DNA of 64,000 bases from Nonomuraea polychroma (GTDB taxonomy: Bacteria > Actinomycetota > Actinomycetes > Streptosporangiales > Streptosporangiaceae). The position numbers were made by a program, and so were the translations under genes. Shown here piece after piece: positions 25,200 to 34,319 of the stretch; position 1 is the first letter of the stretch; each line of letters opens with the position of its first letter. The stretch covers positions 4,712,001 through 4,776,000 of the forward strand of contig NZ_SAUN01000001.1 of NCBI RefSeq assembly GCF_004011505.1, given 5' to 3'. The notes below the pieces were generated by a model that worked only from the letters and a program-made list of their open reading frames with translations, was not told the origin of the DNA and did no database searches.

Positions 25200-28100
25200 A
25201 TGTCGGCCTACCTGCGCTTCCCCGCCGTCTTCCACGACGTCGTCGTCTTCGCCGCCGAAGACGACCTGTGGATGGTCTCCGCCCAGGGCGGACGGGCCTT
25301 CCGGCTGACCGCCGGGCTGGCCGAGGCCGGCTATCCGCGGATCTCGCCGCGTGGCGACCAGCTGGCGTTCGTCGGCCGCGAGGAGGGCCCGGAAGAGGTC
25401 TACGTCATGCCGGCCGACGGCGGCGCGGCCCGCCGGGTCACCTTCCACGGGGCCCGGTGCACGGTGACCGGCTGGGACCCCGAGGGCCGCGTCCTGTACG
25501 CCAGCGACGCCGCCCAGCCGTTCGAGGGCCGCGGATGGCTGCACCGGGTGGCGCCCGGCGGGGTGCCGGAGCGGCTGCCGTACGGCCCGGCGAACTCGAT
25601 CGCCTACGGCCCCGGCGGCATGATCGTGCTCGGCCGCAACACCGCCGACCCGGCCCGCTGGAAGCGTTACCGCGGCGGCACCGTCGGCGACCTGTGGATC
25701 GACCCGAGCGGCGCGGGCGAGTTCCGGCGGCTGATCAGGCTGCCCGGCAACCTCGCCTCGCCCTGCTGGAGCGGCGGCCGGGTGTGCTTCATCTCCGATC
25801 ACGAGGGCGTCGGCAACGTCTACTCCTGCGATCCCGACGGCCAGGACCTGCGCAAGCACACCCACCACGACGACTACTACGCACGCAACCTGTCCGGCGA
25901 CGGGCACCGGCTGGTCTACCACGCGGGCGCGGACCTCTACCTGCTCGACCCCGGCGAGCGGCCGCGCAGGCTGGAGGTGCGGCTGGCCAGCGCGCGCACG
26001 CAGCGCAACCGCCGCTTCGTCGAGGCCTCCGACTACCTCGACAACGCCACGCTCAGCCCCGACGGCAGCGCGCTGGCGATCACGGCGCGCGGCAAGGCGT
26101 ACGCGATGGCCAACTGGGAGGGCCCGGTCCACCAGCACGGCGCGGAGGACGGCGTGCGCTACCGGTTCCTGACCTGGCTCAACGACGGCCGGCGGCTGAT
26201 CGCGGCGGCCAGTGACGACGGCGACGAGGAGAAGCTGGTGATCCTCGAAGGCGGCGAGGGCGGCCCCGGCACGGAGGTCGCCAGGCTGGGCCGGATCAAC
26301 GCACTCGTCCCCGACCCGGCGCACGACCGGGTGGCGATCGTCAACCACCGCCTCGAGCTGCACCTGCTCGACCTGGCCACGGGCCGCTCCGACCTGATCG
26401 AGGCCAACCCGCACGGCTCGCCCGAGGACCCCGCCTGGTCGCACGACGGGCGGTGGCTCGCCTACGCGGCCCCGCTCAACGCCCAGACCAGTGCGATCAA
26501 GCTGCACCACCCGGAGACGGGGCTGACCATGCAGGCCACCGAGCCGGTGCTCAAGGATTCGCGGCCGGCGTTCGACCCGCAGGGCCGCTACCTGTACTTC
26601 ATCGGCCAGCGCACCTTCTCCCCCGTCTACGACCAGCTCCAGTTCGACCTGGGTTTCCCGCTGGGCACCCGCCTGTACGCGGTGGCGCTGCGCGCCGACG
26701 TGCCGGACCCGTTCGTGCCCGAGCCGCGCCCGCTGGAAGCGAAGGACGACGAGGACGACGGCGAGGAGCCGGAGCCGCTGCGGGTGGACGTCGACGGGCT
26801 GGCCCGCCGGGTCCGGACCTTCCCGCTGCCCGAGGGCCGCTACGAGCGGGTGGCCGGGCTCAAGGGCAAGGTGCTGATCCTGGCCAGCCACACCGAGGGC
26901 GAGAACACGCTGCATCTGTACGACGTCGCCAAGGCGAGCAAGGAGACGTTCGCCGACGGCGTCACCGACTTCGAGCTGGGCCGCGACCACAAGACGCTGC
27001 TGTACCGGACCGGCTCCCGGCTGCGCGTGGTCAAGGCGGGCGAGGCGCCGGACGACGAGGACCGTACCGGGCGCGAGAGCGGCTGGGTCGACCTGTCGCG
27101 CGTCAAGGTGTCGGTGGTCCCGGAGGCGGAGTGGCGGCAGATGTTCCGCGAGGCGTGGCGGCTGCAGCGGGAGAACTTCTGGACCGAGGACATGGCGGGC
27201 GTGGACTGGCCGGCCGTGTACGAGCGGTACCAGCCGCTGGTGGACCGGGTCACGACCCGGGGCGAGTTCTCCGACCTGCTGTGGGAGCTGCACGGCGAGC
27301 TGGCCACCAGCCACGCCTACGAAAGCGGCGGCGAGTACCGTCCCGGGCCGGACTACTCCCAGGGCAAGCTGGGCGTGGACTGGGACTATCGCGACGGCGT
27401 CTACCACATCCGTTCCGTGGTCACCGGCGATCCGTGGGACCCGAAGGCCACCTCGCCGCTGAACCGGCTCGGCGTGGACGTACGTCCCGGCGACGCGGTC
27501 CTGGCGATCAACGGCGCGCCCATCGGCGCGGCGGCCACCCCCAACGAGCGCCTGGTCAACCAGGCCGGCGAGGAGGTCGAGCTGACGCTCCGCCGGGAGC
27601 AGCGCGTCTTCACGGTCACCGTGCGGGCGATCGCCGACGACCAGCCGGCCCGCTACCGCGACTGGGTCAACCTCAACCGCGCCCGCTGCCACCAGCGCTC
27701 CGCCGGCCGGGTCGGCTACCTGCACGTCCCGGACATGGGGACGGACGGGTTCGGCGAGTTCCACCGAGGGTTCCTGGCCGAGTACGACCGGCACGCGCTC
27801 ATCGTGGACGTGCGCTTCAACGGAGGCGGGCACGTGTCGGCGCTGCTGCTGGAGAAGTTGTCGCGGCGCCGGCTCGGCTACGACTACCCCCGGTGGGGGG
27901 CGCCGGAGCCGTACCCGCCGGAGTCGCCGCGCGGGCCTCTCGTGGCCATCACCAACGAGTGGGCGGGCTCCGACGGCGACATCTTCAGCCACACCTTCAA
28001 GGTGCTGAAGCTGGGCCCGCTGGTCGGCAAGCGCACCTGGGGCGGGGTGATCGGGATCTGGCCGCGGCACCAGCTCGCCGACGGGACCGTGACGACGCAG

Positions 28101-28310
28101 CCGGAGTTCTCCTTCGCCTTCGACGACGTCGGCTGGCAGGTGGAGAACTACGGCACCGACCCGGACATCGAAGTCGACATCACCCCGCAGGACTACGCGC
28201 GGGGCGTGGACACGCAGCTGGAGCGGGCCATCGACGTCGCACTCGAGCTGCTGGCGGAACAGCCCCCGCACACCCCCGATCCCTCACATAGGCCGCGAAT
28301 GCAACCTTAG
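25200..28310 (+). CDS. Tricorn-type S41 protease
   Basis: A 1036-residue cytoplasmic protease of the Tricorn family that trims peptides released by the proteasome. The N-terminal two thirds form WD40-like beta-propellers (repeated S-P-D-G and S-x-S-H-D-G-R segments). A PDZ domain lies at about residues 745-830. The C-terminal S41 catalytic domain has the nucleophile S924 followed by D925 in G-S-D-G-D, and the catalytic histidine H705 in S-H-A-Y. Spacing matches archaeal Tricorn (H746, S965). The ATG at 25200 begins the conserved Y-L-R-F-P segment. Confidence 0.92.
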   Translation: MSAYLRFPAVFHDVVVFAAEDDLWMVSAQGGRAFRLTAGLAEAGYPRISPRGDQLAFVGREEGPEEVYVMPADGGAARRVTFHGARCTVTGWDPEGRVLYASDAAQPFEGRGWLHRVAPGGVPERLPYGPANSIAYGPGGMIVLGRNTADPARWKRYRGGTVGDLWIDPSGAGEFRRLIRLPGNLASPCWSGGRVCFISDHEGVGNVYSCDPDGQDLRKHTHHDDYYARNLSGDGHRLVYHAGADLYLLDPGERPRRLEVRLASARTQRNRRFVEASDYLDNATLSPDGSALAITARGKAYAMANWEGPVHQHGAEDGVRYRFLTWLNDGRRLIAAASDDGDEEKLVILEGGEGGPGTEVARLGRINALVPDPAHDRVAIVNHRLELHLLDLATGRSDLIEANPHGSPEDPAWSHDGRWLAYAAPLNAQTSAIKLHHPETGLTMQATEPVLKDSRPAFDPQGRYLYFIGQRTFSPVYDQLQFDLGFPLGTRLYAVALRADVPDPFVPEPRPLEAKDDEDDGEEPEPLRVDVDGLARRVRTFPLPEGRYERVAGLKGKVLILASHTEGENTLHLYDVAKASKETFADGVTDFELGRDHKTLLYRTGSRLRVVKAGEAPDDEDRTGRESGWVDLSRVKVSVVPEAEWRQMFREAWRLQRENFWTEDMAGVDWPAVYERYQPLVDRVTTRGEFSDLLWELHGELATSHAYESGGEYRPGPDYSQGKLGVDWDYRDGVYHIRSVVTGDPWDPKATSPLNRLGVDVRPGDAVLAINGAPIGAAATPNERLVNQAGEEVELTLRREQRVFTVTVRAIADDQPARYRDWVNLNRARCHQRSAGRVGYLHVPDMGTDGFGEFHRGFLAEYDRHALIVDVRFNGGGHVSALLLEKLSRRRLGYDYPRWGAPEPYPPESPRGPLVAITNEWAGSDGDIFSHTFKVLKLGPLVGKRTWGGVIGIWPRHQLADGTVTTQPEFSFAFDDVGWQVENYGTDPDIEVDITPQDYARGVDTQLERAIDVALELLAEQPPHTPDPSHRPRMQP

Positions 28311-28468
28311 GGGTTTAGCGGGCGTCTAACGATCAGTGGTGGGGAAAGCGCATAGGGGATGAACGGTGCACTCCACCAACGCGAGACAATGGCCGATGGC
28401 AAAGGCGTGACTCTTGCCGTCGGCCACGTGTGTTGTTGACGTCTTCGGTCCTAAGGGGGACTTGTCAG

Positions 28469-29782
28469 GTGCGCGCACTGGCACGCAAGGGAAAGTCGGC
28501 CGCGGTCCGGCTCTATCGGGGGTACAACCGGCGCAAGATGCGCAACGCGCCGCCGCCCTCCACCCAGCAGGTACGCATCCTGCTGCTGCACGCCTACGGC
28601 ATGGGCGGCACCATCAGGACCGTGTTCAACCTGGCGAGCTACCTGGCCAGAGAGCACGATGTGGAGATCGTGAGCATCCTGAAGGAGGCCGAGGAGCCGT
28701 TCTTCCCGATCGACCCGCGCGTCAAGTTCCGCTTCCTCGACGACCGGCTGAACCCCAGTCCCGACCCGCTGCGCGCGATGTTGTCGAAGCTGCCCAGCAA
28801 GTTGATGCCCAAGGAGGAGACGGCCTACCACCGCTTCAACCTGTGGACCGACCTCAAGCTGACCCGCTTCATCCGCTCGCTCGACACCGGCGTGCTCATG
28901 GCCACCCGGCCGGGGCTCAACCTGGCGATGGCCCAGTTAGCGCTGCCGGGCGTCATCACGATCGGGCAGGAGCACGTGGCGCTGCGCACCCAGGCCGAGC
29001 CGATCCAGGAGCTCATCAAGTGGCGCTACCGCCGGCTCGACGCCCTGGTCACGCTCACCAAGGCCGACCTGCGCGACTACCGGGAGACGCTGCCGAAGAA
29101 GCCTCGTAAGCTGGTCCGGATCCCCAACGCCGTGCCGCCCATGACGGGTGACGTGGCCAAACTGGACGCCAAGGTCGCCATCGCGGTCGGCCGCATGACC
29201 CGCATCAAGGGCTTCCACCGGCTCATCACCGCCTGGGAGACCGTCGCCGCCGCCCACCCCGACTGGAAGCTGCGGATCTTCGGCGCCGGTCCGCAGGAGG
29301 ACAACCTTCGCCAGCAGATCATCGACGCCGGGCTCGAGGGCAAGGTCGAGCTGCCGGGCCCCACCTCCGATGTGGGCGCCGAGCTGGAGAAGGCCTCCAT
29401 TTACGTGCTCAGCTCCCGCCACGAGGGTTTCCCCATGACGATCCTGGAGGCCATGGCCAAGGGGCTGGCGATCGTCAGCTTCAACAGCCCGCACGGCCCC
29501 AAGGAGATGATCACGCACGAGGTGGACGGGTTGCTGGTCAAGCCGCGTACCAACGCCAACCTGGCGGAGTCCATCAACCGGGTCATCGAGGACGAGCAGC
29601 TGCGCAGGGACCTGGCCTCGCGGGCGCTGGAGACGGCCCACACCTACGACGTGGACGTGATCGGGCAGAAGTGGGACGCGCTGCTGGCCGAGCTCCTGGC
29701 CCGCCGCACCGGAACGTACGTCAAGCCGGATCCCCCGCAGGTCACACCCCAGAGCCCGTCAGCTCCACCGGCTCAGCGATGA
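28469..29782 (+). CDS. Glycosyltransferase family 4
   Basis: A 437-residue GT-B fold glycosyltransferase. The N-terminal Rossmann half shows a G-M-G-G-T loop (about residues 45-50). The C-terminal half has A-V-G-R-M-T-R-I-K-G-F, the acidic nucleotide-sugar motif E-G-F-P-M-T-I-L-E-A-M-A, and typical GT4 spacing. It transfers a sugar to an unknown acceptor, perhaps a cell-surface polymer, because the C-terminus resembles teichoic or poly-glycosyl transferases. The GTG at 28469 is chosen because of AGGGGGA nine bases before it. Its 3' end overlaps the convergent protease gene by 41 bp. Confidence 0.85.
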   Translation: MRALARKGKSAAVRLYRGYNRRKMRNAPPPSTQQVRILLLHAYGMGGTIRTVFNLASYLAREHDVEIVSILKEAEEPFFPIDPRVKFRFLDDRLNPSPDPLRAMLSKLPSKLMPKEETAYHRFNLWTDLKLTRFIRSLDTGVLMATRPGLNLAMAQLALPGVITIGQEHVALRTQAEPIQELIKWRYRRLDALVTLTKADLRDYRETLPKKPRKLVRIPNAVPPMTGDVAKLDAKVAIAVGRMTRIKGFHRLITAWETVAAAHPDWKLRIFGAGPQEDNLRQQIIDAGLEGKVELPGPTSDVGAELEKASIYVLSSRHEGFPMTILEAMAKGLAIVSFNSPHGPKEMITHEVDGLLVKPRTNANLAESINRVIEDEQLRRDLASRALETAHTYDVDVIGQKWDALLAELLARRTGTYVKPDPPQVTPQSPSAPPAQR

Positions 29783-30662
29783 CGTCGACCAGCGCCCCGT
29801 TGCGGTAGACGGTGATCGGCAGCGGCCGCCCGATGGCGTCGGCGAACATCAGCCGCTGCAGGCTCTGCGCGTCGCCCACAGGGGTACGTCCGGCGCTCAG
29901 CACCAGGTCGCCCGCCCGCAGTCCGGCCCGGTCTGCGGGCGAGCCCGGCACCACCTCGACCACGCGCAGCGCCCCGTCCTGACCGGTCCGCCGCCGCAGC
30001 TGCTCGGGCAGCGGCGCGGGCGAGGTCACCAGTCCCAGGAACGCCCGCCTGACCCGGCCGTCCCTGATCAGCGCGGCGATGATGGAGCGGGTCGTGCTGT
30101 TCATCGGCACGGCCAGCCCCACCCCGACCCCGGCCACGGCCGTGTTGATCCCGACCACCCGCGCCTGGGAGTCGGCCAGCGCCCCGCCGGAGTTGCCCGG
30201 GTTGAGCGCCGCATCGGTCTGGATCACGTCCTCGATCAGCCGCACATTGGACCCGCTCCGCGCGGGTAACGACCGGCCCAGCCCCGACACCACCCCGGCC
30301 GTCACCGACCCGGCCAGCCCGAGCGGCGTGCCCACGGCCACCACCAGCTGCCCGACGACCAGCTCGTCGCTGTCACCGAGCACGGCGGGCGCGGGCGTGG
30401 CCGTCTGCGCCCTGATCACCGCCAGATCCGACAGCGGGTCGCGTCCGACCACCACGAAGTCGCCCGAGGTGCCGTCGGCGAACGCGAGCGTGCCCGCGCG
30501 CGAGGAGCCGACCACGTGCGCGTTGGTCAGCAGGAACCCGTCGGCCGTGAACACCACCGCGGACCCGCTGCCCCGGCCGGCCCGCACGCTGGCCACTTTC
30601 GGCAGCAACTCGGCCGCCACGGAAGAGACGACGCGCGAGTAGGCGTCGAGGTGATCCGCCAT
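29742..30662 (-). CDS. HtrA/DegP-like serine protease with PDZ domain, no signal peptide
   Basis: A 306-residue trypsin-like protease with triad H49 (T-N-A-H-V-V), D79 (D-P-L-S-D-L-A-V) and S158 (G-N-S-G-G), plus a C-terminal PDZ domain at about residues 205-300 containing S-P-A-D-R-A-G-L-R-A-G-D. Unlike most actinobacterial HtrA proteins, it lacks an N-terminal membrane anchor or signal peptide from the ATG at 30662, which has a GGAGT ribosome site. It is therefore predicted cytoplasmic. An in-frame start 14 codons upstream does not add a signal sequence. Confidence 0.87.
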   Translation of the reverse strand: MADHLDAYSRVVSSVAAELLPKVASVRAGRGSGSAVVFTADGFLLTNAHVVGSSRAGTLAFADGTSGDFVVVGRDPLSDLAVIRAQTATPAPAVLGDSDELVVGQLVVAVGTPLGLAGSVTAGVVSGLGRSLPARSGSNVRLIEDVIQTDAALNPGNSGGALADSQARVVGINTAVAGVGVGLAVPMNSTTRSIIAALIRDGRVRRAFLGLVTSPAPLPEQLRRRTGQDGALRVVEVVPGSPADRAGLRAGDLVLSAGRTPVGDAQSLQRLMFADAIGRPLPITVYRNGALVDVIAEPVELTGSGV

Positions 30663-30809
30663 TACGTGCACTCCTTTGCTTACAGGATTACACGCTAACT
30701 CCACCCTGGACCAGTGCGCGCCGCTCGGAAATCGCCACCGGTCCTTCGCGAAGGCCCGTCCACCGCCACCCGCCTGGGCGAGCGGCTCGGCCGCCTGACC
30801 GGCGGGAGG

Positions 30810-31169
30810 TCACCGGGGTGAGTCGATCCTCGCCTCGCCCACCGCGACCGGCCGCTCCCCCGAGGCGGCCGTGGCGCGCGGCAACATCGCGGCGACCTCG
30901 CGCGCCAGGTGGGGATCGGCCCGGAACGCCGCCACGATCGCCAGCTTCAACGCCCTATGGCTGGGCCCGTCGTCCGGCTTGGCCTCGGCCACCGCCTCGA
31001 TCACCGCTTGGGACGATGCGTCGCCGCGGCCGAACACACGCTGCAGGATGCGGGCGCCGCGGGCGACGGGAGTGTCGGCGGCCAATTCGCTGGTCTTGGC
31101 CAGCACGCTGACGCCGTAGGCACCGATCGCCGAGGTGACGAAGGGCATGACGTCGTTCGCAGTGTCCAT
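30810..31169 (-). CDS. Hypothetical protein, 119 residues
   Basis: The ATG at 31167-31169 is preceded by GGGGAGG. The product is alpha-helical by composition, begins with a short hydrophobic stretch (F-V-T-S-A-I-G-A-Y-G-V) that is not a clear signal peptide, and contains R-A-L-K-L-A-I-V-A-A-F-R-A-D-P. I do not recognise the family. It is divergent from yigZ with an 83-bp gap. Confidence 0.6.
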   Translation of the reverse strand: MDTANDVMPFVTSAIGAYGVSVLAKTSELAADTPVARGARILQRVFGRGDASSQAVIEAVAEAKPDDGPSHRALKLAIVAAFRADPHLAREVAAMLPRATAASGERPVAVGEARIDSPR

Positions 31170-31252
31170 GGAGACCCTCCCCGAGGTCTTGATGGATTGA
31201 ACGTGATGGTAGCCCGGATGGTTCCGGCGGCGACGGCATTACGCTGTCGGAT

Positions 31253-31873
31253 GTGCCTGCTCCGTACCTCACGCTGAAGACCGTCGTCGAGCACGAGACC
31301 GAGGTGCGGCGATCTCGCTTCATCTGCGCCGTGGCGCCCGCGCGCAGCGTGGAGGAGGCGGCGGCGTTCATCGCCGGGCGGCGCCGAGAGCACGCCGACG
31401 CCACCCACAACTGCACCGCCTACGTCATCGGGCAGCGCGTCCAGAAGGGCGACGACGACGGGGAGCCGGGCGGCACCGCGGGCACGCCGATGGTGCAGGC
31501 CCTGGTGGGGCGGGGGTTCAGCGACGTGGTGGCGGTGGTGACCCGCTACTTCGGCGGTGTGTTGCTGGGGGCGGGCGGGCTGGTGCGCGCCTACGGGTCG
31601 GCGGTGACCGAGACGCTGGACCGGGCCGAGCCGGTGCGGATGGTGCCGGCCAAGCGGGTCCGCGTCTCGGTGGCACACGATCAGGCCGGGCGGGTGGAGA
31701 ACGACCTGCGGGCCTCGCGGCACGCGGTCGAGGACGTGGTGTACGCCAGAGACGTCACCTTCGCCGTGGCGGTGGGCGAGGACGAGGTGGCGGCGTTCGC
31801 CGACTGGGTGGCGACGTTGACGGCCGGGCGGGCCCGCGTGGACGTCGGCGAGGACGTCCACGTCCCCGCCTGA
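31253..31873 (+). CDS. YigZ/IMPACT family protein (UPF0029)
   Basis: A 206-residue YigZ-family protein. The N-terminal UPF0029 domain carries the family signatures E-V-R-R-S-R-F, A-T-H-N-C-x-A-Y, D-D-G-E-P-x-G-T-A-G-x-P and V-V-T-R-Y-F-G-G-V-L-L-G-x-G-G-L-V-R-A-Y. A short ferredoxin-like C-terminal domain (DUF1949) follows. The role in bacteria is unclear; eukaryotic IMPACT binds the translation regulator GCN1. It has a GTG start. Confidence 0.92.
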   Translation: MPAPYLTLKTVVEHETEVRRSRFICAVAPARSVEEAAAFIAGRRREHADATHNCTAYVIGQRVQKGDDDGEPGGTAGTPMVQALVGRGFSDVVAVVTRYFGGVLLGAGGLVRAYGSAVTETLDRAEPVRMVPAKRVRVSVAHDQAGRVENDLRASRHAVEDVVYARDVTFAVAVGEDEVAAFADWVATLTAGRARVDVGEDVHVPA

Positions 31874-31929
31874 CAGGAGCCCGCCCCGCCGCCGAGCGCG
31901 CCCCTCCCGAGCCCGCTTCCTTCGCCGAG

Positions 31930-31958
31930 CCCGGCCACGCGCCTGGCGCGGGGCCGGG
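31930..31958. terminator. Bidirectional hairpin between yigZ and isochorismate synthase
   Basis: CCCGGCC (31930-31936) pairs with GGCCGGG (31952-31958), with additional GCGC pairing inside the loop. It is placed between two convergent genes, 5 bp before the isochorismate synthase stop and 57 bp after the yigZ stop. Confidence 0.45.
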
Positions 31959-31963
31959 CCGGG

Positions 31964-33202
31964 TCAGCCCTCCAGCGCGTATTGCATGACGCGGAACTTG
32001 GCCTGCGCTTCGGCCAGCTCGGCGGCCGGGTCGGAGTCGCCCATGATGCCGCCGCCGGCGAACAGGCGGGCGCGGCGGCCCCGGATGAGCCCCGAGCGCA
32101 GCGCGATGCCCCACTCGCCGTCGCCGTGGGCGTCGATCCAGCCGACCGGGCCGGCGTACCCGGCCCGGTCCATGCCCTCCAGCTCGCGGATGACCTTGAT
32201 CGCGGTGTCGGTCGGCGTGCCGCCGACGGCGGCGGTGGGATGCATGGCCGCGACCACGTCCAGCACCGACGCCCCGTCGGCCAGCCGGCCGCTGACGTGG
32301 CTGGCCAGGTGCTGGACGTTGGGCAGCACGAGCAGCTCGGGCTCGTCCGGGGTGGTGAGCGATGAGCACAGCGGGGCCAGGGTCTCGCGGACCGAGGCGA
32401 TCGCGCATTCGTGCTCGTAGCGATCCTTGGCCGAGGCGAACAGCGCGGCCCCGCGGGCGAGGTCGTCGGCCGCGCTGATGCCGCGCGGGGTCGTGCCGGC
32501 CAGCACGAGCGACTCGATCTCCTGCCCGGTGCGCCGGATCAGCAGCTCCGGCGTGGCGCCGACCAGGCCGGCGACGGAGAACGTGTAGCACTCGGGGTAG
32601 CGGCGGGCCAGCCGGTCCAGCAGCAGGCGCACGTCGATGGGGTGTTCGGCGGTGGCGACGAGGTCGCGGGCGAGCACGACCTTCTCCAGCTCGCCGTCGC
32701 GGATGCGCCGGGCGGCGCGGGCGACGACGTGCTCCCACTCGGGTGCGGTGAGGCTGCCGTCGCCGTAGCTGATGCGGCCGGGATCGCGCAGGTGGGAGAC
32801 GGTCTGCAGCGGCGCTTCCCCGATGGTGGTCATCCAGGCGCGGCCGTCGCGGCGGGCCAGCACGGCCTGCGGCACGACCAGAACCGAGCCGTGGGCGTCC
32901 TCGTCGAAGGTGAAGCTGCCGAAGGCCACGGGGCCCCAGCCGGGCGTGCGCACGGCCTCGTCGACGTGGGCGTCGCCGAACACGCCGGCCAGCCACTGCC
33001 GGGCCCAGGCGAACCGTCCCGGACCCGGTGGCACGACGACTTTGGCGGCCTGGCCCCAGCCGATGAGCCCTTCGCCGTTCCTGATCCACGCGTACGGCGC
33101 CGTACTTGGCAGGGAGGCCAAGGAGGCCAGCAGGTTACCGGGATCGCCGACAGGTGTGGTGCGAACCGGCAGCGGGCGGATTGTTCCGAGCGCGACACTC
33201 AC
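31964..33202 (-). CDS. Isochorismate synthase
   Basis: A 412-residue chorismate-utilising enzyme that makes isochorismate for menaquinone or siderophore synthesis. The C-terminal chorismate-binding domain holds the family landmarks H-P-T-A-A-V-G-G-T-P, G-Y-A-G-P-V-G-W, a G-D-G-E-W-G-I-A-L-R segment and the metal-binding E-x-x-E-x-x-A-K near the end. The N-terminal domain is divergent, as in MenF/EntC/DhbC. No other menaquinone or siderophore genes are adjacent, so the pathway cannot be decided from context. It has a GTG start at 33202. Confidence 0.9.
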   Translation of the reverse strand: MSVALGTIRPLPVRTTPVGDPGNLLASLASLPSTAPYAWIRNGEGLIGWGQAAKVVVPPGPGRFAWARQWLAGVFGDAHVDEAVRTPGWGPVAFGSFTFDEDAHGSVLVVPQAVLARRDGRAWMTTIGEAPLQTVSHLRDPGRISYGDGSLTAPEWEHVVARAARRIRDGELEKVVLARDLVATAEHPIDVRLLLDRLARRYPECYTFSVAGLVGATPELLIRRTGQEIESLVLAGTTPRGISAADDLARGAALFASAKDRYEHECAIASVRETLAPLCSSLTTPDEPELLVLPNVQHLASHVSGRLADGASVLDVVAAMHPTAAVGGTPTDTAIKVIRELEGMDRAGYAGPVGWIDAHGDGEWGIALRSGLIRGRRARLFAGGGIMGDSDPAAELAEAQAKFRVMQYALEG

Positions 33203-33419
33203 TCAAGACATGCTATTCGCGACCTGAACATGTTCGACTCGGACCCCCGTGAATGCCACGTTACGGCCAGCGAACCCGGAAAAAACCGGACACCCCTGGA
33301 GATTGGGCTCACCCTGATCGTCTTCGGGCTGTCAAGCGGCCATATGAAGACGGTCCTGAAATGACAGACCTTGCCTCGACGCCATAGTCCGCGCATGATC
33401 AGCTCTCTACCTTGGGGCC

Positions 33420-34253
33420 ATGATCGCTCGCCTGGGCCCCGTCCTCGCCGCGGCCGTCGTCCTTTCCGCGTCCACCCCGGCGCAGGCCGCCGGGGCTCAG
33501 CCCGTACCCGAGGTCATGGCCGCGCTCGGCGACTCCGTCTCCACCGGCTTCAACGCCTGCGGCTGGTACGTCTCCTGCACCTCACGCTCGTGGTCGGCGG
33601 GCGACCACCGGGAGATCAGCAGCCACTACCTGCGTCTGTCGAAATTGTCTGGAACGCTCCACAAGCACAACCTCAACTTCGCCGTGCCCGGCTCCACCAG
33701 CGCCGACCTGCTCGGCCAGGTGAAGAAGGCGGTCGCGGCCAAGAGCGACTACGTGACGATCCTCATCGGAGCCCAGGACGCCTGCGCGCGCACCGAGCAG
33801 GCCATGACGCCGGTCGCGACCTACCAGCGCAGGCTGGAGGCGGCGCTGGCCGAGCTGCGCGCCGGCATGCCCAGAGCCAGGGTGCTCATCGCCAGCATCC
33901 CCGACCTGCGGCGGCTGTGGCAGGCAGGCAGGCACAACCCGCTGGCCAGGACGTTCTGGACGCTCGGCCGCATCTGCCCCACGATGCTCGCCAACCCGTC
34001 CTCGACCAAGCGGGCCGACACCGAGCGCCGCAACCGGGTACGCGAACGGGTGATCGCCTACAACCGGGCCGCCGCCCAGGCGTGCGCCGCGTACGGTCCC
34101 CGCTGCGACACCGACGGCGGCGCGGTGTTCACCTTCCCCTTCACCCTCGACCACGTCAGCAAGTGGGACTTCTTCCACCCGAGCACGGCCGGGCAGCGGG
34201 CGCTGGCCGAGCTGACGTTCAAGAACGGCTTCGACTGGATCGACCCGCGATAG
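33420..34253 (+). CDS. Secreted SGNH/GDSL hydrolase
   Basis: A 277-residue secreted esterase or lipase. The signal peptide is about residues 1-23, ending A-Q-A-A. Block I has the nucleophile S39 in A-L-G-D-S-V-S. Block V has D250-x-x-H253 in W-D-F-F-H-P-S. Conserved cysteines (G-x-x-x-C, R-C-D) suggest disulfides as in Streptomyces SGNH lipases. The start is the ATG at 33420. It stands alone, convergent with the HNH nuclease gene. Confidence 0.9.
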   Translation: MIARLGPVLAAAVVLSASTPAQAAGAQPVPEVMAALGDSVSTGFNACGWYVSCTSRSWSAGDHREISSHYLRLSKLSGTLHKHNLNFAVPGSTSADLLGQVKKAVAAKSDYVTILIGAQDACARTEQAMTPVATYQRRLEAALAELRAGMPRARVLIASIPDLRRLWQAGRHNPLARTFWTLGRICPTMLANPSSTKRADTERRNRVRERVIAYNRAAAQACAAYGPRCDTDGGAVFTFPFTLDHVSKWDFFHPSTAGQRALAELTFKNGFDWIDPR

Positions 34254-34278
34254 CCCCGTTGTCCTGCGTCAGCCGCCT

Positions 34279-34315
34279 CGGCCCTGTTCGCGGCGAGGTG
34301 CGGAAAGCAGGGCCG
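34279..34315. terminator. Possible bidirectional hairpin between convergent genes
   Basis: CGGCCCTG (34279-34286) can pair with CAGGGCCG (34308-34315) across a 21-nt loop. It lies in the 66-bp gap between the convergent hydrolase and nuclease genes. Confidence 0.35.
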
Positions 34316-34319
34316 GCCG

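Noticed and set aside
25098..28271. A 1057-codon open frame antisense to the Tricorn-type protease.
   Set aside because: It is the third-position GC shadow of a genuine gene: very Arg/Val/Gly/His-rich with no domain, and the forward frame has clear catalytic motifs.
28311..28468. Leader of the glycosyltransferase gene checked for a riboswitch.
   Set aside because: No conserved riboswitch core that I know was recognisable; only ordinary intergenic sequence and a ribosome site.
33226..33235. GAACATGTTC palindrome upstream of isochorismate synthase, considered as a second SOS box.
   Set aside because: The half-sites are separated by 2 bp, not 4, so it does not match the LexA site geometry.
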